Shown here piece after piece: positions 1 through 8,358 of a stretch of 16,105 nt of DNA. The notes beneath the pieces are model-generated. The model saw only the letters and a program-made list of their open reading frames with translations. It was not told the origin of the DNA and searched no databases. Both the position numbers and the translations under genes were made by a program. Source of the stretch: JBBIJH01 sp037446075 (GTDB lineage: Bacteria; Bacteroidota; Ignavibacteria; UBA10030; JAHEZR01). The stretch's first letter is position 1. Every line of letters starts with the position of its first letter. The stretch is taken from contig JBBIJH010000053.1 in assembly GCA_037446075.1 (NCBI GenBank), forward strand, positions 1-16,105, in the 5' to 3' direction.

Positions 1-1
1 G

Positions 2-496
2 TTCCACCGAACTGCGAGCAGCCTCAAAGTTTGCCTTGGCCACATCGTATGCAGTTTGGGTAGCATCAAGCGTTTGGAGTGAGACCGCCCCTTCTTGATA
101 CAGAGATTTCATTCGCTCGAGATTCTTCTGTGCGTTATGGAAGTTCGCCTCGGCTTGGTAATACTGAGAGGAGGGCCCTGATTTATCGAGCGCCACGACC
201 GTCTCCCCTGCGCGGACTGCATCGCCCACATGTTTTGTGATCCCGACAACCCGCTCAGAAATCTTCGCGACGATATTCGCTTGCTCCACCCCTTCGAGAG
301 TTCCTGAGTATGTTTTTGACACAACCAGGTCTTTCTTCTCCGCAATCGCGACCCGTATTGGGATCGTGTCGGTCTCGGTTGCTGTGACCTTCTCCCTTGG
401 ATTTTTCTTATCCGCTCCGCATCCCCCAAGGGACAGATACATCGTCGTGAAGAAAGCGACCGGTAGAACTACGTATCGTTTGATGTTCAATCTCAT
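2..496 (-). CDS. RND efflux periplasmic adaptor (membrane fusion lipoprotein), 3' part cut by window edge
   Basis: The visible 165 codons encode the N-terminal part of a membrane fusion protein, the periplasmic adaptor that links an inner-membrane RND pump to a TolC-type outer-membrane channel. A signal sequence ends in a lipobox (Leu-Gly-Gly-Cys, Cys26), so I predict a lipid-anchored protein. From about residue 55 the sequence has the half lipoyl/barrel-sandwich pattern of the family (Gly-x-Leu-Glu-Gly, then VGDAVRAGETVVALD), followed by the start of the alpha-hairpin (QYYQAEANFHNAQKNLERMKSLY). The start at 496 is supported by AGGAGA ten bases upstream; no other in-frame start is better placed. 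It lies 39 bases after the TolC-family gene in the same direction, so the two are probably co-transcribed. The rest of the protein and the expected pump gene lie beyond base 1. Substrate unknown. Confidence 0.88.
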   Translation of the reverse strand, partial: MRLNIKRYVVLPVAFFTTMYLSLGGCGADKKNPREKVTATETDTIPIRVAIAEKKDLVVSKTYSGTLEGVEQANIVAKISERVVGITKHVGDAVRAGETVVALDKSGPSSQYYQAEANFHNAQKNLERMKSLYQEGAVSLQTLDATQTAYDVAKANFEAARSSVE

Positions 497-535
497 TGAG
501 ATGCAATTTCTCCTGTTATGATGGAACCGATGAAA

Positions 536-1924
536 TTAAAATTTTTCCGGGAGACCAACCGCTCGTTCCCATTCCGCTCGTGCAATGAGATAATCGTAAA
601 TCGCTTGAGCATAGGTTGTTTGTGTCCTCGTCATCGCTACTTGTGTGTCGAGAAGCTCTAGATGCGTCCCGACTCCGCTCTTGTACCGCGTCTGCGCTAT
701 CTTCAAAGCTTTCTCCGCTTGCCCAATGCTTTTCTCCTGAGCCGCGATTCGCTTCTTGGCCTCTGTCATCCTCATCTCCGCTTGAAGAATCTGGATCTTC
801 AAGCCTTCCTCCGCTTTCAGACGAGCGTATTGAACTCTCTGCTTGTCCACTCTTGCCTGCTCCGTCCGCGCATTCGTTCGAAACCCATCAAAGAGGGAAT
901 ACGAAACTTGAAGCCCCAACGTAAATGTCTGTGCCCAGTTATACCGACTGAACCGAAACGTGTTGTCCTGCGTCTGCCACTGGTAAGTACCGACAAGGCC
1001 AAGCGTTGGATAGTGGTTGGCGCTCTCGATCTGAATATTCTTTTCCAAGATGGATTCCTGCAGCGATAGCTGCTGAATGGCGGGGTTCCGTGCCAGCGCC
1101 TCTCTGTTCGCCTGCTCAAGAAGTTCTGGCGGAACATCATCGAAGGTGAACTCACCCTGCACGATGATCTCCTCCTTCAAGTCGATCGCGAGAAGATTCT
1201 TTAGAGCATTCTTTCCCAACTCGAGGTTGTTCTCAGCCTGGATAAGTGCAGGCTCGGTATTTGCAAGCTGAACCTCTGCACGAAGGAGATCAAACTCTGC
1301 TGCGGCACCGTGATTGTAGAGTGACTTCACATTCTCAAAATTCGCTCTCACAACCTCCAACCCCTCTTTGTTCACCTCCACTAATCTCTGAGCAAGCAAA
1401 ACCCCATAGAAGGCTTTCTTCACGCTGAGAACCACGTCGCGCATGGTAGATTCAAAGGATTTTTCTGAATAGTCATGATAGATCTCAGCGATTTCGAGAG
1501 CCGTCCCCACCTTCCTGCTGTAGATCGGCTGGTAGAGTTGCAGTCCAATGTTGTAAAGATTGTCGGAGCCGATCTCAAACTTCATCGGAGAGCCAGACTC
1601 ATTGAAGGGTGTCCCTGGTGGAAGGAACAGCACGGGTTTCTGGATGTTCCTTCCATATTGGCCCATGAAATTCAGCTGCGGGAGGGCACCCGAGCGCGCC
1701 TCGGTGATTTGAGCATCTGCTTTCGATCGGTCTTGATCAGCGATGGCCAGATCTCGGTTGTGTTCAAGAGCCAGCGCTATCGATTTTTCGAGTGTGAGGA
1801 CAATCGATTGCTCGCTGCCCTTCGCATTTGAGTGGGCACTGAGAGGCGAACCGAAGATGCCCAGTACGCCAACTGCGAGAACAAAACAAAACCGGGCAAG
1901 CTCGCTCAAACGGGTCGTTGACAT
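536..1924 (-). CDS. TolC-family outer-membrane efflux protein
   Basis: Encodes a 462-residue outer membrane channel of the outer-membrane efflux protein (OEP) family. These trimers span the outer membrane and periplasm and act as the exit duct for RND or ABC pumps. A signal peptide covers about residues 1-30 (ending near LSAHS). Two OEP repeats follow, each with long coiled helices: roughly residues 45-240 (ALEHNRDLAIADQDRSKADA) and 265-455 (ALARNPAIQQL, then KALKIAQTRYKSGVGTHLELL). The length is typical for the family. The ATG is preceded by AAGGAAA at good spacing. It starts only 12 bases after the VorB-type gene and is followed 39 bases later by the adaptor, giving the order TolC, adaptor, presumably pump. 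Coupling of an efflux operon to the end of a ferredoxin-oxidoreductase operon is unusual. The family assignment is firm; the exported substrate cannot be told. Confidence 0.93.
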   Translation of the reverse strand: MSTTRLSELARFCFVLAVGVLGIFGSPLSAHSNAKGSEQSIVLTLEKSIALALEHNRDLAIADQDRSKADAQITEARSGALPQLNFMGQYGRNIQKPVLFLPPGTPFNESGSPMKFEIGSDNLYNIGLQLYQPIYSRKVGTALEIAEIYHDYSEKSFESTMRDVVLSVKKAFYGVLLAQRLVEVNKEGLEVVRANFENVKSLYNHGAAAEFDLLRAEVQLANTEPALIQAENNLELGKNALKNLLAIDLKEEIIVQGEFTFDDVPPELLEQANREALARNPAIQQLSLQESILEKNIQIESANHYPTLGLVGTYQWQTQDNTFRFSRYNWAQTFTLGLQVSYSLFDGFRTNARTEQARVDKQRVQYARLKAEEGLKIQILQAEMRMTEAKKRIAAQEKSIGQAEKALKIAQTRYKSGVGTHLELLDTQVAMTRTQTTYAQAIYDYLIARAEWERAVGLPEKF

Positions 1925-1936
1925 TGTTTGATTTCC

Positions 1937-3043
1937 TTACTCTGTTTCGTTGTTGGCCACTTCAACTTTCGATGGGATCTCTATCCTCTGAATAAGCCTT
2001 TTCAAGGCATCGACGACCTCTTCCGCCGAGGGAATGACTCCCCCCATTCGCCCGTAGAACTCCACGGGGACTTTTCCGTTTACGCCGAGGCGAACATCCT
2101 CCACCATCTGACCTGCATTCAATTCAACGTCGAGCACCCCTCTGATGCGGCTTGAAAGTTCCCGGAGAACCTTATAAGGATAAGGATAAAGGGTGATCGG
2201 TCTGAGCAATCCTACAGCGAGTCCCTCGGCGCGGGCAAGTTCCAGTGCTAGATGGGCGATCCTGGCTGCAAGGCCATAGGCGACGAGAAGATAGTCCGCA
2301 TCCTCAGCGTTGATCAGCTCATACCGAACTTCCTTCTCATTGATGATTCTGTACTTCTCCTGTAGCCGAAGGTTGATTTTCTCCATCATTTCCGGCTGGA
2401 TGAACAGCGAGGTGATGATGTTCCGCTCTCGTGTCGGCGGTTTCCCTGTGGTTGCCCAAGGCTTGGGAACTTTGTGTGCCTCGATGTCATAATCTCTTAA
2501 GACCACCTTTTCCATCATCTGGCCGAGTGCACCGTCAGCAAGAATCATCGCAGGGTTCCGATACTTATCGGCCAGGTCGAAAGCATCAAAGACAAAATCA
2601 AACATCTCCTGCACACTCGCCGGGGCCAGCACGATGACGTGATAATCCCCATGGCCTCCCCCCTTTGTCGCTTGGAAGTAGTCCCCCTGGGAAGGCTGGA
2701 TCGTCCCCAGTCCTGGACCACCCCGGTTGACATTCACAACAAGACAGGGGAGCTCGGCGCTGGACATGTAGGAGAGTCCTTCCTGCATCAGGCTGATTCC
2801 CGGGCTGGAGGAGGAGGTCATGACCCGGGCACCAGCGCCGGCTGCCCCATAGACCATGTTGATCGCCGCAAGTTCACTCTCAACCTGCATGACGACCATT
2901 CCGCGCTTTCGACCCTCGTCCGCGAGATATTCCAGAATTTCCGACTGCGGCGTAATCGGGTACCCGAAATATCCGCGACATCCTGCACGGATCGCTGCCT
3001 CAGCAAGCGCTTCGTTTCCCTTCATCAAGCGAATCTCACTCAC
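1937..3043 (-). CDS. vorB: 2-oxoacid:ferredoxin oxidoreductase alpha subunit, VorB-type
   Basis: A 368-residue alpha subunit of the pyruvate/2-oxoacid:ferredoxin oxidoreductase superfamily, closest in pattern to VorB (branched-chain, 2-oxoisovalerate type) and KorA. The pyrimidine-binding-type domain I is at residues 1-180: GYPITPQSEI near 27-36, MQVESELAAINMVYGAAGAG near 52-71, then TSSSSPGISLM. Domain II occupies about 250-360. These enzymes oxidatively decarboxylate a 2-oxoacid to an acyl-CoA and reduce ferredoxin, but need a separate TPP-binding beta subunit and usually a gamma subunit. Neither is encoded next to it: the following gene is a TolC homologue 12 bases away. The start codon is GTG, supported by AAAGGAGA seven bases upstream, and it overlaps the stop of the ferredoxin gene by three bases (GTGA), implying translational coupling. 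The substrate call (Vor versus Kor) is inference from sequence flavour. Confidence 0.88.
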   Translation of the reverse strand: MSEIRLMKGNEALAEAAIRAGCRGYFGYPITPQSEILEYLADEGRKRGMVVMQVESELAAINMVYGAAGAGARVMTSSSSPGISLMQEGLSYMSSAELPCLVVNVNRGGPGLGTIQPSQGDYFQATKGGGHGDYHVIVLAPASVQEMFDFVFDAFDLADKYRNPAMILADGALGQMMEKVVLRDYDIEAHKVPKPWATTGKPPTRERNIITSLFIQPEMMEKINLRLQEKYRIINEKEVRYELINAEDADYLLVAYGLAARIAHLALELARAEGLAVGLLRPITLYPYPYKVLRELSSRIRGVLDVELNAGQMVEDVRLGVNGKVPVEFYGRMGGVIPSAEEVVDALKRLIQRIEIPSKVEVANNETE

Positions 3044-3405
3044 GGTGAATTCTCCTTTGTCTGTTCGAGCGGGCCAATCTTTGTTTCTGTTGAAGAGCCG
3101 GGTTCATTCACGGTGATCTGAATGCTCTGCCTCACATTCGTGATGACAGCCACCAGCTTTTTCTCCTTTGGAGCGGCAACACCCTTTGCTTTTTTCGGCT
3201 CACGATAGACAGCGATGACGGCATCGGGACAAACAAGGGCACAGTTCACGCAACCTGTGCAGTTGTCCTTCACCAGGACCGCATAATGATAGCCCTGAGA
3301 GTTGATGCCTTCTGAGAGCGCGAGGCTCTCCTGAGGACAGGCCTCGATGCAAAGTTCGCACCCCTTACAAGTTTCGACATTTATGACGACCGTGCCGCGT
3401 ATCAT
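3040..3405 (-). CDS. 2[4Fe-4S] ferredoxin, putative VorD/KorD-type delta subunit
   Basis: A 121-residue ferredoxin with two complete cluster motifs: Cys13-x2-Cys16-x2-Cys19-x3-Cys23-Pro and Cys49-x2-Cys52-x2-Cys55-x3-Cys59-Pro. In multi-subunit 2-oxoacid oxidoreductases this small protein is the delta subunit that accepts electrons from the catalytic core. Immediate coupling to the VorB-type gene (GTGA overlap) supports that role. After about residue 70 there is a basic then polar tail of some 50 residues without cysteines, longer than a minimal ferredoxin. The ATG abuts the stop codon of the upstream secreted-protein gene with no gap, and GGGAGGA lies six bases ahead of it inside that gene. 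A stand-alone electron carrier is the alternative. Confidence 0.9.
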   Translation of the reverse strand: MIRGTVVINVETCKGCELCIEACPQESLALSEGINSQGYHYAVLVKDNCTGCVNCALVCPDAVIAVYREPKKAKGVAAPKEKKLVAVITNVRQSIQITVNEPGSSTETKIGPLEQTKENSP

Positions 3406-4119
3406 TCAAAGTCCTCCCAGCGCGAGTGCGCGAATGTTGTGATGCAGGTTCTCGTACTGCTCATCGACTGTGCAAATCCCCCTTGACGCATGATGGATCC
3501 CTATGAGTTTTCCCTCCTGTGTCGTCCAGAGAAGAACAGGGTCCTTGTTCTCAAGCATCACCCTGTGACGAACCGCCTGCACGACAAGGTTCCCACATTG
3601 AAAGCGGTCTCCCCCCAGGCGTTCGACAGAAACCATGATCACTTTTGACTGAGATGGCACAAGCGCCCAGAAGCTCTGGATCCCGCCCCTGACAGCATCA
3701 TACTTTTTAAGGAGGAACGCATACTGGCCCCATCCATCTGGTTCCAAGACGACTTCATCTCCTCGCCGACGGAGTGAACTGCTCCCTTTCGTCACATGGG
3801 ACAGTGCGAAGGAATCTCTTCTCGCCCTCACCGTCAGCTCTTCCTTGTTGTCACGAGCGAACTTGAAAAGCCGAAACTGCCCTTCGTCATAGACAAGGTC
3901 CATCCGAACCACTTTGATTCCATCGGCAAACGTGAGAAGGTCGACACCCTGGAGCCATCCGACTCGGATGACGAGATCACTGCCTATTTTCCTTTCTCCC
4001 AAGAACACGGCGAAGGTTTGCATCACCCGCTCGGGGGGGCTCGTCGCTTCCTTCTTTTGTGCGGCAGAAAATGCACAGAGAATTGAGCAGCAAAGTATAA
4101 AAAGAACAGTTCTTTTCAT
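3406..4119 (-). CDS. Secreted protein of unknown function, 237 aa
   Basis: I do not recognise this protein securely. A signal peptide is clear (MKRTVLFILCCSILCAFSAAQ; cleavage likely around residue 20-21), so it should be exported to the periplasm or beyond. The mature part alternates short hydrophobic and charged stretches, suggesting a beta-rich fold, with segments of the type FLGERKIGSDLVIRVG near residues 38-53 and a tryptophan/glycine-rich middle. It is loosely reminiscent of DUF3108-like exported proteins, but I see no diagnostic motif. The start is strongly supported by AAAGGAGGTG seven bases before the ATG. It sits between the malic enzyme gene (40 bases upstream) and the ferredoxin gene, whose start directly follows its stop, so it belongs to the same transcript although no metabolic link is evident. 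Confidence 0.8.
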   Translation of the reverse strand: MKRTVLFILCCSILCAFSAAQKKEATSPPERVMQTFAVFLGERKIGSDLVIRVGWLQGVDLLTFADGIKVVRMDLVYDEGQFRLFKFARDNKEELTVRARRDSFALSHVTKGSSSLRRRGDEVVLEPDGWGQYAFLLKKYDAVRGGIQSFWALVPSQSKVIMVSVERLGGDRFQCGNLVVQAVRHRVMLENKDPVLLWTTQEGKLIGIHHASRGICTVDEQYENLHHNIRALALGGL

Positions 4120-4159
4120 GGGAGAGCACCTCCTTTCCTCTCACCACGTTCTTGCCTTA

Positions 4160-6454
4160 TCAGGCAACCGAAGCACTCAGCTCTTTGTCCGCTGAAACCG
4201 ACCGATCCGCCTCCTGCGCTTCCATCACTGCCATTGCAGTCATGTTGACGACGTCTGTCACGTCAGAGCTCATCTGGAGAAGGTAGACGGGTTTCCGCAT
4301 TCCTGTCAGGAGCGGACCAATGGCGACCGCCCCGCCCAGCCTCGCTAACAACTTGTAGGCAATGTTTGCCGAGGTGAGGTCGGGGCAGATGAGAACGTTC
4401 GCACCGTCTTTCAACTCATTGAAGGGGTAGAGGGTGTTCAACAATTCAGGGACGACGGCGATGTCCGCCATCATCTCACCATCGATGCGAAGCCCCGGTG
4501 CCTTCGACCGCACGATCTCCACGGCCCGCTGGACCTTCTCTGTCAGCGGATGTTTCGTGCTTCCAAAGTTACTGAAAGAAAGCATTGCAACTCTCGGCTC
4601 GATGTCGTAGTGGCGTGCGGTCTCAGCCGACAGCAACGCAATTTCTGCCAGTTCCTCTGCCGTTGGGTCGATGTTAATCGTCGGGTCGGCGATGATATAC
4701 GTCTGATTCTTGAAGACCATCAAATAAACTCCTGCGATCACGTGCGTCCCGGGCCGCGGCTTCACGATTTGAAGAGCCGGCCGGATGGTGTCGGGGAAAT
4801 GCTGTGTGACGCCCGAGACCAATCCGTCCGCATCTCCGAGATGAACCATCATCATTCCATAGACATTGTTTGTCTTCATCATCCGCTCTGCGTCGATTCG
4901 TGTCAGCCCCTTCCGTTTCCTCATTTCATACAAGCGAGTGGCGTACTCGTCCAGCTTTGGAGACTTCGCCGGGTTTATCAGCTCGACGCCATCTAACTGA
5001 AGGTCCAACTGTTGAATTTTCTCCCTGATAGCCGATCTGCTGCCGAGAAGAATCGGCTGGGCGATCTTTTCATCAAGAATGATTTGAGTGGCCTTGAGAA
5101 TCTTCTCCTCCTCTCCTTCGGGGAAGACGATTCGCTTCGGCGCTCGCTGAGCTTTGTGAATGAAAACGCGTGTAAGCTCCCGTGACTTTCCGAGGCGCGC
5201 CTCGAGGGAGTCCTGGTATGCCTCAAAGTCGGAGATCGGTTCTCGTGCCACACCGCTCTCCATTGCCGCGCGGGCCACTGCAGGCGCTTCCCACAACAGA
5301 ACTCGTGGGTCAAAGGGCTTGGGGATGATGTACTCCGGCCCGAATTTTAACCGCTCGACCCCGTATGCCTTCGCGACAGAATCCGGAACATCCTCTTTCG
5401 CAAGATCCGCCAGCGATCGGACTGCTGCAATCTTCATCTCCTCGTTGATGCAGGTGGCTCGCACATCCAGCGCACCGCGGAAGATGAAGGGAAATCCCAG
5501 CACATTGTTTACTTGATTTGGATAATCAGAGCGTCCTGTCGCCATAATGACGTCATCGCGAGCACTTTTGGCGTCTTCGTAGGTGATCTCTGGGTCAGGA
5601 TTCGCCATCGCGAAAACAATTGGCTTCTCTGCCATGGACCGAACCATGTCCTTCGAGACGATGTTGGCAACAGAGACTCCAACGAAGACATCCGCTCCTT
5701 TCATCGCATCTGCCAGGGTTCGCATGTCGGTGTCGCGTGCAAACTTTTCTTTATAGGGATTCATCCCCTCCTTCCGCCCTTTATAAACGACGCCCTTGGT
5801 GTCTACGAGTGTGATGTTCTCTAGCTTCACGCCCAATGTGTGATAGAGATTGGCACAGGCAATTCCTGCGGCTCCCGCACCACAAACAACCACTTTCACG
5901 TCGTGAATCGACTTTTTCACCAGCTCCAGTGCATTGAGCAGAGCTGCGCCAGAAATGATCGCTGTCCCATGCTGATCGTCGTGGAAGACGGGGATGTTCA
6001 TCAGCCGCTTCAGCTCCTCTTCGATGTAAAAGCACTCTGGTGCTTTGATGTCCTCCAGGTTGATGCCTCCGAAGGTTGGCTCGAGTGCTTTCACGATTCG
6101 GATAATCTCATCAGGATCATGGGTATCCAGTTCGATGTCAAAGACATCGATATCCGCGAATCGTTTGAAGAGAACGCCTTTTCCCTCCATCACAGGCTTT
6201 CCGGCAAGCGCGCCGATGTCGCCGAGTCCAAGAACAGCGCTTCCATTTGAAACAACCGCCACTAAATTCCCTTTTGCCGTGTAGCGATAAGCTTCCTCGG
6301 GGTTCCTATAGATCTCCCGGCAAGGTTCTGCAACACCCGGAGTGTAAGCCAGTGAGAGGTCTCGTTGTGTTGCACAGGGCTTCGTGACAGAGATTTCAAT
6401 CTTCCCTCTCCTACCTTGTGCATGATAATCGAGAGCATCTTGTTTGCGGATCAT
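4160..6454 (-). CDS. maeB: NADP-dependent malic enzyme with C-terminal phosphotransacetylase-like domain
   Basis: A 764-residue MaeB-type enzyme that oxidatively decarboxylates malate to pyruvate and CO2, usually with NADP. The malic N-terminal domain (about residues 15-155) shows SLAYTPGVAEPC, the SNGSAVLGLGDIGALAGKPV block and NLEDIKAPECF. The NAD(P)-binding domain (about 160-400) begins with VFHDDQHGTA and carries the VVCGAGAAGIA nucleotide-binding turn. From about 425 to 750 there is a phosphate acetyl/butyryltransferase-like domain (RIVFPEGEEEKIL, then MMMVHLGDADGLVSG). In E. coli MaeB that domain is regulatory and senses acetyl-CoA rather than being a proven enzyme. The total length matches the family. 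AAGGAGA lies nine bases before the ATG, inside the preceding 139-residue gene, whose stop overlaps this start as ATGA. The product pyruvate would feed the citrate synthase and 2-oxoacid oxidoreductase encoded nearby. Confidence 0.95.
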   Translation of the reverse strand: MIRKQDALDYHAQGRRGKIEISVTKPCATQRDLSLAYTPGVAEPCREIYRNPEEAYRYTAKGNLVAVVSNGSAVLGLGDIGALAGKPVMEGKGVLFKRFADIDVFDIELDTHDPDEIIRIVKALEPTFGGINLEDIKAPECFYIEEELKRLMNIPVFHDDQHGTAIISGAALLNALELVKKSIHDVKVVVCGAGAAGIACANLYHTLGVKLENITLVDTKGVVYKGRKEGMNPYKEKFARDTDMRTLADAMKGADVFVGVSVANIVSKDMVRSMAEKPIVFAMANPDPEITYEDAKSARDDVIMATGRSDYPNQVNNVLGFPFIFRGALDVRATCINEEMKIAAVRSLADLAKEDVPDSVAKAYGVERLKFGPEYIIPKPFDPRVLLWEAPAVARAAMESGVAREPISDFEAYQDSLEARLGKSRELTRVFIHKAQRAPKRIVFPEGEEEKILKATQIILDEKIAQPILLGSRSAIREKIQQLDLQLDGVELINPAKSPKLDEYATRLYEMRKRKGLTRIDAERMMKTNNVYGMMMVHLGDADGLVSGVTQHFPDTIRPALQIVKPRPGTHVIAGVYLMVFKNQTYIIADPTINIDPTAEELAEIALLSAETARHYDIEPRVAMLSFSNFGSTKHPLTEKVQRAVEIVRSKAPGLRIDGEMMADIAVVPELLNTLYPFNELKDGANVLICPDLTSANIAYKLLARLGGAVAIGPLLTGMRKPVYLLQMSSDVTDVVNMTAMAVMEAQEADRSVSADKELSASVA

Positions 6455-6870
6455 GGCTGTACGTCTCCTTCTCTGAGAACACTGAAAAGTTTCAATGGCA
6501 CCGAGGCTCTAGGTTTCCCCCCTATCTCCTGTACGATAGGCGACCCTTCCGTGGCCTCAAAAGAGAAAAACTGCATTCCGACGTGCATATGGAGGTAGCT
6601 TGCCAACCTCGCCAGGAAATGACTGTAACAGAACTGCCCCGTATCGGGATCATAGGGGTTCAATGCAAGCGGATGAGACAGTCCGAAGTGATGTCGAACC
6701 CGGAACCTCTCGCTTCTTGTATCGCGAAGAAGAACCGGACAGGTCTGGCGCTGAAAACAATCAGCAACGCCCTCGGTGATAAGAGGCAATTCCGCTTCAT
6801 CGGAACTCCGCAGAGCCGCGCACCCTTTTTCCGACAACGTGACCCATGAGTGACTTTCCAGATTCTCCAT
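6451..6870 (-). CDS. Hypothetical 139-residue protein coupled to malic enzyme
   Basis: I do not recognise this product. It is soluble with no signal peptide or membrane segment, and has a histidine-rich centre (RHHFGLSHPLALNPYDPDTG near residues 59-78, SYLHMHVGMQF near 91-101) and scattered cysteines (17, 38, 44, 81). Support for it being a real gene is contextual. Its stop overlaps the malic enzyme start as ATGA, it fills what would otherwise be a 560-base gap in a compact operon, and GAGGA lies ten bases before the ATG. It is preceded by the longest untranslated stretch inside the block (6871-7018). The His/Cys pattern could reflect metal binding, but that is speculation; a lineage-restricted regulator or accessory of the malic enzyme is equally possible. 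Confidence 0.55.
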   Translation of the reverse strand: MENLESHSWVTLSEKGCAALRSSDEAELPLITEGVADCFQRQTCPVLLRDTRSERFRVRHHFGLSHPLALNPYDPDTGQFCYSHFLARLASYLHMHVGMQFFSFEATEGSPIVQEIGGKPRASVPLKLFSVLREGDVQP

Positions 6871-7018
6871 CGTTTCTCAGTCCTCAGAACTCCGGCCTGA
6901 CGCAAACGCTGTCGGGGGTTGCCGACGGGACGCTGGTCCAGTTTGATCGCATTCAACGCACGTGACAACCCCCACACAGCCCAACACATCTGAACTCAAG
7001 CAAGTGCCGACAGACTTC
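6871..7018 (-). other. Intergenic spacer with an 8-bp inverted repeat
   Basis: This 148-base gap follows the glutamate dehydrogenase stop and is the longest between the ferritin gene and the left edge. It contains an exact inverted repeat, GGGGGTTG at 6914-6921 and CAACCCCC at 6966-6973, with a 44-base interval. On the minus strand the pairing extends by a G-U and a C-G. No T-run follows on either strand, so it is not a standard intrinsic terminator. I see no convincing -35/-10 pair. It could hold a promoter for the 139-residue gene and malic enzyme, or a structured leader, but nothing in the sequence proves this. Confidence 0.4.
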
Positions 7019-8287
7019 TCAGGGATACAGGCCGCGCAGCTTCGTCGCCTCGGCCACCCGACTGATCCCCAGCATGTTGGCAGCAAGCCGCATGTTTACT
7101 TTTCGCTGCAGATGAATCTTCAGCACGTCCTTGAAACTCGACTTCATGACTTTTTCCAGACGCGCATAGATCTCCTCCTCATCCCAGAACACATGCTGCT
7201 CATCCTGTGCCCATTCAAAGTAGGAGACGGTCACTCCGCCTGCATTGCACAGAATGTCCGGAATGATGAAGACCCCTTTGTCAAAGAGGATCCTATCCGC
7301 TTCCGGCGTCAGGGGGCCGTTCGCTGCCTCTGCGATGATCTTTGCATTCACCTTCGGCGCATTCTCGCCGGTGATGGCATTCTCGAGAGCAGCTGGAACA
7401 AGAATGTCACACGGCAACGAGAGAAGCTCATCGCTGTTGGGAAGCAAGTCCGCTTCAGGATACCCCACCACCGTGCCCGTCTTCTCCTTGAAAGCGATGA
7501 CGGAAGGGATATTCAGACCTTTCTGATTGATAATCGCACCCTTGGAATCATTCACTGCGATCACCTTTGCACCGATTCCGTAGAGAAGCTGTGCAGCGAC
7601 GGTTCCTGCGTTCCCGAAGCCCTGCACGACAACCGTGGCACCTTTCAGGTTCAAGTGTAGAAAATCGGCTGCCTCGATCGTCGTGTAGAAGACCCCTCGC
7701 CCGGTAGCTTGATTACGACCGAGCGAACCGCCAAGGCTGACAGGTTTGCCCGTCACAACGCCAGGCACGGAATAGCCCTTCATCATGCTATACGTGTCCA
7801 TGATCCAAGCCATCGTTTGCGGATTCGTGTACACGTCGGGAGCGGGGATGTCAATTTCTGGGCCAATGAGTGGCAAAATGGCACTCGTGTACCTGCGAGT
7901 AATGTGTTCCAGTTCGGTCGCGGAAAGCGCCTTTGGATTGCAGGCAACCCCTCCCTTCCCGCCACCAAAAGGGATATTGACGATGGCGCACTTCCACGTC
8001 ATCCAGGTCGCCAGAGCTTTCACTTCATCGACCGTGACGTCAGGGTGGTAGCGGATTCCGCCCTTCGCAGGGCCGCGAGCCGTGTTGTGCTGGACCCGGT
8101 AACCCTCAAACCGCTCGATCGAACCATCATCTCGGCGAATGGGGATGCTGACCGTTAGGCATCGCTCCGGGTACTTGATCATCATACGTAGGTCGTAGTC
8201 TAGCTCAAGCTGATCTGCTGCCATATCAAAATTTCGCAGCGCGATTTCATAAGGGTTTAATGTTTCCTGCTTTGTTTCCGCTTCCAT
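7019..8287 (-). CDS. gdhA: Glutamate dehydrogenase (Glu/Leu/Phe/Val dehydrogenase family)
   Basis: A 422-residue member of the hexameric Glu/Leu/Phe/Val dehydrogenase family, interconverting glutamate with 2-oxoglutarate plus ammonium. The substrate domain (about residues 25-180) has the KGGIRYHPDV block near 75-84 and the catalytic-lysine signature PFGGGKGGV with Lys111. The Rossmann domain follows, with VVVQGFGNAG near 211-220 and an aspartate at the end of the second strand (VNDSKGAI), which usually favours NAD; this cofactor guess is inference. The length and motifs fit glutamate rather than leucine or phenylalanine dehydrogenases, which are shorter. The ATG is preceded by GAGGAG six bases upstream. 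It lies 71 bases after citrate synthase in the same direction, linking citrate-derived 2-oxoglutarate to ammonium assimilation or to glutamate catabolism. Confidence 0.94.
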   Translation of the reverse strand: MEAETKQETLNPYEIALRNFDMAADQLELDYDLRMMIKYPERCLTVSIPIRRDDGSIERFEGYRVQHNTARGPAKGGIRYHPDVTVDEVKALATWMTWKCAIVNIPFGGGKGGVACNPKALSATELEHITRRYTSAILPLIGPEIDIPAPDVYTNPQTMAWIMDTYSMMKGYSVPGVVTGKPVSLGGSLGRNQATGRGVFYTTIEAADFLHLNLKGATVVVQGFGNAGTVAAQLLYGIGAKVIAVNDSKGAIINQKGLNIPSVIAFKEKTGTVVGYPEADLLPNSDELLSLPCDILVPAALENAITGENAPKVNAKIIAEAANGPLTPEADRILFDKGVFIIPDILCNAGGVTVSYFEWAQDEQHVFWDEEEIYARLEKVMKSSFKDVLKIHLQRKVNMRLAANMLGISRVAEATKLRGLYP

Positions 8288-8358
8288 ACAGTGCTCCTCA
8301 GCTTGTGTTCATTTTCAGTTGTATGCCGTCTCTCACCAGAAGAAGGGCAAGGAAAGTG

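Noticed and set aside
109..429. Minus-strand 106-codon frame at the left edge
   Set aside because: The neighbouring frame starting at 496 gives a signal peptide with lipobox and a typical adaptor sequence, so this one is a shadow.
6877..7086. Minus-strand 69-codon frame across the gap after glutamate dehydrogenase, with several cysteines
   Set aside because: It starts inside the glutamate dehydrogenase gene in another frame, has no ribosome-binding site that I can see, and its cysteines form no standard motif.
6962..7660. Plus-strand open frame of 232 codons opposite glutamate dehydrogenase
   Set aside because: It overlaps a clear glutamate dehydrogenase almost completely and has no domain or context of its own.
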